Source: Alphaproteobacteria bacterium
GTDB taxonomy: Bacteria > Pseudomonadota > Alphaproteobacteria > Rhodobacterales > Rhodobacteraceae
Direction: 5' to 3'
Length of the DNA: 5,286 bases
Assembly: GCA_030425945.1 (NCBI GenBank)
Contig: JAUHZL010000224.1
Span: 1-5,286, forward strand
This document shows, one piece after another, positions 1-5,286 of the stretch. Each line of letters opens with the position of its first letter. The stretch's first letter is position 1. The notes under the pieces were generated by a model, which worked only from the letters and a program-made list of their open reading frames with translations, did not search any database and was not told the origin of the DNA. The position numbers were made by a program, and so were the translations under genes.

Positions 1-24
1 CAGGTTCATCATGTCGGTGGTCAT
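1..24 (-). CDS. N-terminus of IS256-family transposase (partial, runs off left edge)
   Basis: Only eight codons are inside the window: MTTDMMNL, starting at the ATG at 24-22 and open to the edge. I recognise this as the start of a large group of alphaproteobacterial IS256-family (DDE, mutator-type) transposases, which begin MT(T/D)DMMNLR and are about 400 residues long. The ATG has a GGAG ribosome site 9 bases upstream (37-34), which supports it being a real start. The reading direction is away from flgI, in the same sense as the flagellar operon. With only eight residues the family call is recognition, not proof, and whether the element is intact cannot be judged here. Confidence 0.65.
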
Positions 25-33
25 CGGTGGAAT

Positions 34-37
34 CTCC
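34..37 (-). promoter_or_regulatory. Ribosome binding site of the transposase
   Basis: GGAG, 9 bases before the ATG at 24. It is the only good Shine-Dalgarno match near this start and supports the eight-codon reading frame as a true gene start. It overlaps the 3' arm of the leader hairpin. Confidence 0.6.
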
Positions 38-73
38 GGTCCAGGTTGGTGTCAGCAACCAGACCCTACCGGA
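35..73 (-). promoter_or_regulatory. Leader hairpin covering the transposase ribosome site
   Basis: Read on the minus strand, TCCGGT (73-68) pairs perfectly with ACCGGA (40-35). Inside it GGTTG (60-56) pairs with CAACC (48-44) around a 7-base loop, and C62-G42 plus a T63-G41 wobble bridge the two stems, leaving a bulge at 67-64. The 3' arm contains the first three bases of the GGAG ribosome site (37-34), so folding would hide it. Pairing is seen in the sequence; a regulatory role is inferred from other insertion sequences that protect themselves from read-through transcripts this way. Confidence 0.5.
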
Positions 74-125
74 ACATCGCCGGTGACCACCTCAACCAGA
101 ACCTACACCACGATCAGGGACAGCA

Positions 126-376
126 TCTGGGCCTCAGTCGCCGCTTACGGTGACGCTGCTCTGTTGCTCTGCGCTGTGGAGCGTGTTGTTGCGTACCAAG
201 TCAATCGCAATGAGTGCCTTGCCCTACGAGTTTAGGATTTCGAGGATCATCCGCCCCCACGCGCGCCGCCGTTCCATCCCAGACGCAGGCCAGGACGATC
301 CCGTTTCCTCCGCGACTTGGCAGGCCAGCAACCGCAGCAGCCCAGCCTACCTTCGCCGCCCTACGGAAACTGGCCG
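126..376. other. Non-coding or degenerate stretch between flgI and the insertion sequence
   Basis: I find no gene I can name here. On the minus strand one frame is open for 59 codons from just after an in-frame TGA overlapping the flgI end (383-381) to a TGA at 203-201. It has no ATG or TTG and its only GTG is near codon 41. A second frame is open over 223-134 (29 codons plus TGA) without a start. Neither matches a family I recognise. G+C seems high up to about 240 and clearly lower at 126-240. No strong hairpin plus T-run follows flgI; the only inverted repeat is a 6-base GGCCAG/CTGGCC pair (375-370 with a partner near 328-323), too weak to call a terminator. It may be ordinary spacer or the worn remains of a former neighbour gene. 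Confidence 0.45.
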
Positions 377-1483
377 CTACTCAACGATCAGATCCGCGTG
401 CAGGGCGCCGGTCGCGTGAAGCGCCTTCAGGATGTCGATCAGGTCGCGGGGCGCGACGCCGAGGGCGTTCAGACCGGCGACGATGTCGGTCAGCGAGGCT
501 CCCGGTGCGAGTTCCACGAGGCCCAGCCCCGGCTCGGCGGCCACGGACGTCGTCGTCCGGGGCAGAACGATCGTTTCGCCCGGCGCAAACGGGTTGGGCT
601 GCACCGCGACCGGGGCCTCGTCGACGCGCAGCGTGAGGTTACCCTGCGACACGGCAACCCGGTCGATTCGCACTTCGGCCCCCATCACGATCGTTCCCGA
701 GCGCTGGTCGATCACGACCCGGGCACGGACATCCGGGCTGACCGTCAGGTTCTCGATCCGCGCCATGACCCGCGACGGCGAATCACCCCCGGTCGCCCCG
801 ATGTCAATCTGAACCGTCCCGGAATCGAGCATCCGGGCAACCCGGCGCGGAAAGGCGGCGTTCACCGTTTCCTCGATCCGCGCGGCGGTGGTGAAATCCG
901 GGGTGCGCAATGCCAGCCGGATGCTGTCGAGCGTGCCGAACTCGAAGTCCACCTCGCGCTCGACCCTCGCCCCTGTCGGGATGCTGCCGCTCGTCGGCAC
1001 GCCCTCGACCGTGCGACTGCCCACCCCCCGCGCGGCGGCCCCGCCGGCGAGGATGGGGCCCTGCGCAACGGCGTAGATCTCGCCGTCGGCCGCGTTCAGC
1101 GGGGTCATCACCAGCGTGCCCCCGAGCAGGCTGCTCGCGTCGCCGATGGCGGAAACCGTCACACCGATCCGCGAACCGGCGCGGGCGAAGGGCGGCAGGG
1201 TCGCTGTCACGATCACGGCCGCCACGTTGCGCGGACGTATCTGCTCGCCCGAGACATTGACCCCGAGCCGCTCCAGCGTGCCGGACAGGATTTCCTCGGT
1301 GAAAGGCGCGTTCCGGATGCCGTCGCCCGTGCCATCGAGGCCGACGACAAGGCCATAGCCGACAAGATCGTTGCCCCGCACCCCGTCCACCTCGACCAGG
1401 TCCTTGAGGCGCACGGAACCCTCCGCCGCCGCATCGGTCAGCGCAAGAACCAGCAGTCCAAGCCCGATGAGAAGCGCCCTCAC
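377..1483 (-). CDS. flgI: Flagellar P-ring protein precursor FlgI
   Basis: Forms the P ring in the peptidoglycan layer, part of the L/P-ring bushing around the rod. The precursor has 368 residues, close to the enteric length of about 365. Residues 1-20 form a Sec signal peptide: MR, hydrophobic LLIGLGLLVLAL, then A-A-A before EG at 21-22, the likely cleavage point. The mature protein begins with the hallmark VRLKDLVEVDGVRGNDLVGY (24-43) and GLVVGLDGTGDG (44-55). Further conserved blocks are NVAAVIVTATLPPFA (86-100), GVTVSAIGDASSLLGGTL (107-124), VIDQRSGTIVMG (257-268), and the C-terminal LGVAPRDLIDILKALHATGAL (341-361), so the gene is complete. The start is GTG, overlapping the flgL stop (GTGA), with CGGAG 8 bases upstream; this implies translational coupling to flgL. 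Being placed after flgL, rather than beside flgH as in enterics, is a Rhodobacterales-like order (from memory). It is the last operon gene in view. Confidence 0.97.
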   Translation of the reverse strand: MRALLIGLGLLVLALTDAAAEGSVRLKDLVEVDGVRGNDLVGYGLVVGLDGTGDGIRNAPFTEEILSGTLERLGVNVSGEQIRPRNVAAVIVTATLPPFARAGSRIGVTVSAIGDASSLLGGTLVMTPLNAADGEIYAVAQGPILAGGAAARGVGSRTVEGVPTSGSIPTGARVEREVDFEFGTLDSIRLALRTPDFTTAARIEETVNAAFPRRVARMLDSGTVQIDIGATGGDSPSRVMARIENLTVSPDVRARVVIDQRSGTIVMGAEVRIDRVAVSQGNLTLRVDEAPVAVQPNPFAPGETIVLPRTTTSVAAEPGLGLVELAPGASLTDIVAGLNALGVAPRDLIDILKALHATGALHADLIVE

Positions 1484-2490
1484 TTGAGATACTCCGACAA
1501 GGACAGGCGGGCGAGACGGGCGGTCATCGTGTAGACGGACTCGAGCTGCGCCTGCACCAGCTGGAGTTGCGTCGCCGTCTCGTAGGGGTCGGCACTGTAG
1601 AGGTCGCTGCGCGCGATCTTCAGCGCAGCAAGCTCGGCCTCGTTGCGAACCCGGGCCGCCTCGGTCCGGGCCTCCTGCGAGCCGATCGCGGAGCGCAGGA
1701 TCGCCAGATCGGACTGGGACTCGAGCATCCGTTCCCCCGCGCGGGTCATCACCGCCGCAGCCACGGACGGGTCGGCAAGCTGGGGCAGGCGATCCACAAG
1801 CGCGGCGAGGGCCACGGCTTCCAGCGCCGGGCGCAATCCGGGATCGAGGGCCGTGGTGGCCAGCTGCCCGGTGTCGCGCTCGGACAGGGGGATCGGGCTG
1901 AACGGCGTCACGCTGCCCTTGTAGGCGACCGTCTCGAACCCTCCGCCGGGGGTCCGGAACCAGTCGGCCACGCGGGTCAGGATCTCCTCCGCCGTGGTCG
2001 CACCCGCGACGACCGTCCCGAGCTCGTTCAGGAGATCCGCGCCATCGAGCAGGGGCGTGCGGTCGGTCGCCTGCCCGCCGAAGACGCTGCGATCCGCCAC
2101 CCGCACGTTCAGGGCCGACACGATCCCGTCGAGCTTCTGTCGCGCGTCGGTCGCCGTGGTCGCGACCAGCGCCGGATGCCCCGAATTGCCCGCCGAAATC
2201 AGCGCGGGCGCGAGGCCGGCCGTCATGTCCTGCACCGTCCCGAGGGCCGCCTGCGCCGTGGACAGCAGGGTCGCGAACTCGGAGGTCGCCGTCCGGTAGC
2301 CCGACAGCGCGGTGATCCCGTTCTCGATCGAGGCGAGCGGTGCGAACTCGCCGCGCAGGGCTTTGGCCATGTCCTCGTGCCAGCCACTGGCGAGGGTCTG
2401 GCTCAGCCCCAGCATCTCGCTCTTCAGGCGCGCACTCTGATGCTTCATCAGGAAGCTCTGCGCCAGGTCACCGATCGAGACATACTGCAT
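1480..2490 (-). CDS. flgL: Flagellar hook-associated protein 3, FlgL (flagellin-like)
   Basis: Second junction protein, sitting between FlgK and flagellin. The protein has 336 residues and is flagellin-like: long helices at both ends around a small middle domain. Signature points are VADRSVFGGQATDRTPLLDG at 131-150, matching the family's YLFaG-x-T-x-x-P-(F/L) turn, and the C-terminal helix from about 255 on, with DPYETATQLQLVQAQLE (301-317) and an end in LSLSEYLK. That end is typical of FlgL rather than flagellin (which ends near LLR). The N-terminal helix (about 7-90) is divergent: the usual STGKR...DDP stretch is replaced by LASGWHEDMAKALRGEF (33-49). The position right after flgK supports the call. 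The ATG lies one base after the flgK stop, with GGGG 7 bases upstream inside the last flgK codons. Its TGA stop overlaps the flgI start. It could be labelled simply 'flagellin' by automatic tools; context argues for FlgL. Confidence 0.88.
   Translation of the reverse strand: MQYVSIGDLAQSFLMKHQSARLKSEMLGLSQTLASGWHEDMAKALRGEFAPLASIENGITALSGYRTATSEFATLLSTAQAALGTVQDMTAGLAPALISAGNSGHPALVATTATDARQKLDGIVSALNVRVADRSVFGGQATDRTPLLDGADLLNELGTVVAGATTAEEILTRVADWFRTPGGGFETVAYKGSVTPFSPIPLSERDTGQLATTALDPGLRPALEAVALAALVDRLPQLADPSVAAAVMTRAGERMLESQSDLAILRSAIGSQEARTEAARVRNEAELAALKIARSDLYSADPYETATQLQLVQAQLESVYTMTARLARLSLSEYLK
1492..1495 (-). promoter_or_regulatory. Ribosome binding site deciding the GTG start of flgI
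   Basis: GGAG (within CGGAG) lies 8 bases before the GTG at 1483, inside the last codons of flgL. Together with the signal peptide that follows at once, it fixes the GTG as the flgI start, although no ATG is available nearby. Confidence 0.75.
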
Positions 2491-2491
2491 C

Positions 2492-3949
2492 CTACAACCC
2501 CAGCAGTTGCTTGATCATGTCATCGACCGCCTTCACCACCTTGGCATTGGCCGCGTAGGCCTGCTCGATCAGGAGGAGTTCCTGCATCTCGTGGTCGGTA
2601 TCGACGCCGTCCTGCAATTCGAGCGCCTGCAGCGCCTGCTGCTTCGCTTCGCTCTGGGTCAGAGTGACGTCGGCGCTTTGCCGTTCGGCGGACACCCGGG
2701 ACAGCAGATCGGCCGCCAGACCGGCGGCGGACCGGGTCGAGGCCATGTAGCCGCCAGAGGGCGGAACGCGGGCGGCCTGCAGCACCTCGGCCAGCCCGGA
2801 CAGGATGTCCGAGCGTCCCGGCTCGCCGGGGTCGGTCGCGTGGAGGCCAGCACGCAGCCGCCAGATGTCGCCGCCACGATCCGGATCGGCCCGCGCATTC
2901 ACGGCCAGCCGTCCGGCCAAGCCGATCTCATCCGCGGGATCGAGCGCCAGCCCGGCATCGGTGAACAGCCCGGCCGCCCCCGCCGGAAGGGTCGGGTCGG
3001 CGGCCGGGGTTTCGAACCGTTCGACGAGGTCGCGCGCCAGTCCGTCGAGCGCCGCCTGCGCGGTCACCGCCCGGGTGTCGCGGATGTCGAACAGGGCCGC
3101 CAGCGCACCGCCGCGAAAGGCGTGGCTGCTGCGCGATGTATCGACCGGCTCACCGTTCAGCGACAGGCCGCCCAGCGCACCGGAGGCGCGTGTCATGTCA
3201 GGCATGATGGTGCCCACCGGCGTGAAGCCGATCTCCGCCGCCTTGCCGTCGACGAGGATGGCACCGCCGATGGTGATCAGCGCGATCTCGCCGTGGTCCC
3301 GCTCGAGTTCCACGATCGGCACGAGTTCGGAGATCGAGTCGATGGCGGCCTGGCGCTGATCCTTCAGGGCCGAGGCATCGCGACCCGCGCCCACCTGCAG
3401 CCGCACGTCGCGATTGCGGTCCGCGATCCGGCGCAATGTGGTGTTCAGGGACTCGACGACCTTCGATATGGCGCCATCGGCGGATTGACGTTGAGACTGG
3501 ATCGCGTCCGAGACCGTGTTGATCTGGGACACCAGATCCTGCGAGGCCCGCAGTACGTTCAACAGACGGGACTCCGAATCGGGTCGGCTGGACGCTTCGA
3601 CCAGGCTGGCCTCCAGTCGGGCGAACTTGGTGTTGATCGAGCCCTCCTCGCCGGGCAGACCGATGCTGCGCTCGACCGCGTCGAAAAAGCCCGCAAGCGT
3701 CCGCGCGGCCCCGAGCCCCGCATCCGCCGCGCGGCGGTCGGCGATCAGGCCGTTGTCGACGTCCCGGCGGATGCCATCGACCCTGACGCCCGCCCCGACA
3801 CCGGCGACGGACATCGCGGACACCTGCAGTTCACGGCGCCCGTAGCTCTCGGTCAGGGCGTTGGCGACATTCGACGACACCACCTCGGCGGCACGTGAGG
3901 CCGCGACGAGACCCGACAGGGCGTTGGTGAGGGTGCCGTTGATGCTCAT
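2492..3949 (-). CDS. flgK: Flagellar hook-associated protein 1, FlgK
   Basis: First hook-filament junction protein, added to the finished hook before FlgL; exported by the flagellar type III system. The protein has 485 residues. The N-terminal axial motif is SSNVANALTESYGRR at 25-39; the usual NTPGYxR is changed to LTESYGRR, as in divergent alphaproteobacterial FlgK. FlgK-typical landmarks follow: ALKDQRQAAIDSISELV (194-210, equivalent to the family's DLxDQRD segment), GGALAALFDIRDTR (280-293), and AGLFTDAG (326-333). The C-terminal axial domain (448-485) has HEMQELLLIEQAYAANAKVV and ends VDDMIKQLLGL. The start is fixed by an in-frame TGA 18 bases upstream with no other start between. GGAG directly abuts the ATG, so the ribosome site is poor. 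It lies in the same frame as flgE, separated from it by TGA GCC TGA. The stop is one base before flgL. Confidence 0.93.
   Translation of the reverse strand: MSINGTLTNALSGLVAASRAAEVVSSNVANALTESYGRRELQVSAMSVAGVGAGVRVDGIRRDVDNGLIADRRAADAGLGAARTLAGFFDAVERSIGLPGEEGSINTKFARLEASLVEASSRPDSESRLLNVLRASQDLVSQINTVSDAIQSQRQSADGAISKVVESLNTTLRRIADRNRDVRLQVGAGRDASALKDQRQAAIDSISELVPIVELERDHGEIALITIGGAILVDGKAAEIGFTPVGTIMPDMTRASGALGGLSLNGEPVDTSRSSHAFRGGALAALFDIRDTRAVTAQAALDGLARDLVERFETPAADPTLPAGAAGLFTDAGLALDPADEIGLAGRLAVNARADPDRGGDIWRLRAGLHATDPGEPGRSDILSGLAEVLQAARVPPSGGYMASTRSAAGLAADLLSRVSAERQSADVTLTQSEAKQQALQALELQDGVDTDHEMQELLLIEQAYAANAKVVKAVDDMIKQLLGL
2498..2501 (-). promoter_or_regulatory. Weak ribosome binding site of flgL within flgK
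   Basis: GGGG lies 7 bases before the flgL ATG, inside the final flgK codons (encoding QLLGL). It is a partial Shine-Dalgarno match, so flgL translation probably depends in part on ribosomes terminating at the flgK TAG one base upstream. Confidence 0.5.
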
Positions 3950-3970
3950 CTCCGGGTCCGGATCTCAGGC

Positions 3971-5272
3971 TCAGCGCTTCATGTTCGTGGTTTCCTGCAA
4001 CATCTCGTCGACGGTCTGGATGATCTTCGCGTTCGACGAATACGCGCGCTGCGTCGTGATGAGGCGCGTCAGCTCGGCGGCGACATCGGTCGCGGATTCC
4101 TCGCGGACGTATCCGACGAGGTCACCGACCGGCCCGTCGCCTGCGTCCCACAGGAAGAACGGGCCGCTGTCGGGCGACACCTGGTAGGCCTGGTTGTTGA
4201 GTGCGATCAGGCCGTTCGGGTTCGGCACGTCGACGAGGGGAATCTGGTAGATCGTCCGCGTGAAGCCAATGTCATAGATGGCGTGCATGTACCCGTTGGC
4301 ATCCACTTCCACCGCCGAGAGGTTGCCGACCGGAGAGCCGTCCTTGTCGATGGAAACCGGCGCGAAACTGTCCGACAGCTGGGTCAGCCCGTTGGGATCG
4401 GCGAGCGTGCCGATCTTCACCGTCAGGGGACCGCCGTCCACGGTCAGCGACAGCTCCCCCGTGGCGGCATCGTAGTCGCCGCCCGAGATCTTGGTGACCG
4501 AGGTCAGGGTCCCGCCGGTGCCGCGGCTGTCGTCGAAGACCAGCGTATATTCCCCGATCACGGCATTCCCGGAAGCCGAGTCGCGCATCGTCATGGTCCA
4601 GGTGTTCGACGCGCCGGCAGCGGGAACCGTCGGCGTGAAGCTGATGTTCAGGTTCTGGCTGGTACCGAGGTTCCCGAAATACTCGATGGACATGTCGAGG
4701 GCATCGCCCGGTTCGCCCGCCTTGGTCGCCGTGGCCGGCAGGTTGACCCCCAGTTCGATCCGCGTCGTCGGATCCCCGGCGAACTGGTTCAGGTTGATGC
4801 GCACGGGTTCGAGACCGACGACCGTGTCCCGCGGGTAAAGGCCCACTGTCCCATCGGTTTCCGCCGGCCAGCCCATCAGCACCATCCCGGTTTCGGTCCT
4901 GAGGATGCCGTTCGAATCGGGCCGGAACGATCCCGTGGTCATCAGCATCAGCGGATAGGCTTCCGCCGTTCCGTCGAGGGCCGAGGCCGCCGTCACGGGC
5001 AGCATGCCGTTGCCGCCGACCGCGATATCCGTCGGATTGGTCGTGGTGACGAGCGGCCCGCGTTCGTCGACCAGCCGGTTTGTGGTGACCCGGACGCCAC
5101 CCGCGCTGTAGCTGCCCGCGCCGCCGTTGATCACGAGGGAGTGGAAATCCGCGACCGTCCGCTTGTAGCCGAAGGTGGAGGCGTTCGCGATGTTGTCGGA
5201 GATCGCGGCCAGCCGGGTCGCATTGGAATTCAGTCCGGCGACCCCGGCATTGAGGGAGGAGGAAATCGTCAT
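3971..5272 (-). CDS. flgE: Flagellar hook protein FlgE
   Basis: Structural subunit of the flagellar hook, the curved universal joint between rod and filament; exported by the flagellar type III system. The protein has 433 residues, close to the usual 400-450. The N-terminal rod-type domain (about 5-38) carries GVAGLN at 10-15 and the hallmark SDNIANASTFGYKR at 25-38. The FlgE/F/G core follows: AVGGNGML at 84-91 (families usually have GNGFF here) and TGSFRPDSNGIL at 113-124, ending in MGW at 133-135. The middle, about 150-340, is the variable surface-exposed hook domain. The C-terminal coiled segment at 391-433 contains ITTQRAY (405-411) and VDEMLQ (421-426), which tell FlgE-type axial proteins apart. 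No cysteine is present. The ATG follows an AAAGG ribosome site by 6 bases. It is the first visible gene of the operon; flgK follows after 21 bp. The long central domain and VDEMLQETTNMKR end favour FlgE over FlgF or FlgG. Confidence 0.95.
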   Translation of the reverse strand: MTISSSLNAGVAGLNSNATRLAAISDNIANASTFGYKRTVADFHSLVINGGAGSYSAGGVRVTTNRLVDERGPLVTTTNPTDIAVGGNGMLPVTAASALDGTAEAYPLMLMTTGSFRPDSNGILRTETGMVLMGWPAETDGTVGLYPRDTVVGLEPVRINLNQFAGDPTTRIELGVNLPATATKAGEPGDALDMSIEYFGNLGTSQNLNISFTPTVPAAGASNTWTMTMRDSASGNAVIGEYTLVFDDSRGTGGTLTSVTKISGGDYDAATGELSLTVDGGPLTVKIGTLADPNGLTQLSDSFAPVSIDKDGSPVGNLSAVEVDANGYMHAIYDIGFTRTIYQIPLVDVPNPNGLIALNNQAYQVSPDSGPFFLWDAGDGPVGDLVGYVREESATDVAAELTRLITTQRAYSSNAKIIQTVDEMLQETTNMKR

Positions 5273-5278
5273 CGCGGG

Positions 5279-5283
5279 CCTTT
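5279..5283 (-). promoter_or_regulatory. Ribosome binding site of flgE
   Basis: AAAGG lies 6 bases before the ATG at 5272. It supports that ATG, which also gives the standard short lead into the hook-protein N-terminal motif. The promoter itself is beyond the right edge. Confidence 0.65.
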
Positions 5284-5286
5284 CTG

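Larger units (their letters stand above)
1..125 (-). mobile_element. Left end of a probable IS256-family insertion sequence (partial)
   Basis: This is the leader and terminal part of the element whose transposase begins at 24. IS256 elements are about 1.3 kb with roughly 40-120 bp between the inverted-repeat tip and the transposase start, so the outer end should lie somewhere between about 65 and 130. A tip near 120-127 (minus strand GATGCTGTCCC) is a guess, since the other end is outside the window and the inverted repeat and target duplication cannot be compared. The stretch looks less G+C-rich than the flagellar genes, consistent with a different origin. Confidence 0.55.

Noticed and set aside
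176..204. TTGACT on the minus strand as a -35 box of a promoter for the transposase
   Set aside because: No acceptable -10 hexamer at 16-18 bases spacing (the bases there read near CTCCAC).
11..235. Plus-strand open frame of 74 codons at the left edge
   Set aside because: It runs antisense through the transposase start and leader and has no ribosome site of note or recognisable motif.
224..277. Tiny minus-strand frame with an ATG (17 residues)
   Set aside because: Too short, no Shine-Dalgarno, no similarity I recognise; not supportable as a gene.
323..375. Possible terminator after flgI formed by GGCCAG and CTGGCC
   Set aside because: Only six pairs around a loop of about 40 bases with no T-run, so it is not convincing as an intrinsic terminator.
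317..1534. Open frame of about 405 codons on the plus strand opposite flgI
   Set aside because: It mirrors flgI codon bias in high-G+C DNA. The translation is rich in R, G, H and P with no recognisable domain, while the minus strand encodes a complete FlgI.
1567..2514. Open frame of about 315 codons on the plus strand opposite flgL
   Set aside because: Antisense shadow of flgL: arginine- and glycine-rich, low-complexity composition and no motif.
2507..3898. Open frame of about 463 codons on the plus strand opposite flgK
   Set aside because: Antisense shadow of flgK, with the same composition artefact; a real gene here would require both strands to code in full.

Overview
The window is a flagellar hook/hook-junction/P-ring operon on the minus strand. 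It reads right to left as flgE, flgK, flgL, flgI, and is followed at the left edge by the first bases of an insertion sequence. Base composition is high in G+C. The protein variants (a short, divergent FlgL; FlgK with an altered N-terminal GY motif; flgI placed directly behind flgL) look like an alphaproteobacterium, most likely Rhodobacteraceae/Rhodobacterales. That assignment rests on recognised protein style and gene order, not on a search.

Layout, in order of transcription: flgE (hook, 5272-3971) starts behind a good Shine-Dalgarno at the right edge. After 21 bp comes flgK (hook-filament junction 1, 3949-2492), after 1 bp flgL (junction 2, 2490-1480), and flgI (P ring, 1483-377) overlaps flgL by 4 bp (GTGA). 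All four genes are full length with intact ends. The tight spacing implies one transcript, whose promoter lies beyond the right edge. FlgE, FlgK and FlgL are exported through the flagellar type III apparatus and stack outside the cell as hook and junction. FlgI carries a Sec signal peptide and forms the periplasmic ring through which the rod passes.

About 250 bp after flgI (roughly 125-376) contain no recognisable gene and no convincing terminator. The part nearer the left edge is visibly less G+C-rich than the flagellar genes. At the extreme left, minus-strand bases 24-1 encode MTTDMMNL behind a GGAG ribosome site. This matches the start I recall for alphaproteobacterial IS256-family transposases, so an IS256-type element has probably inserted just downstream of flgI, in the same direction as the flagellar operon. 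Its leader can fold into a two-step hairpin whose outer stem covers the transposase ribosome site. This could silence the transposase on transcripts arriving from the flagellar operon, and it is the most interesting non-coding structure here. No undescribed multi-gene system is visible.
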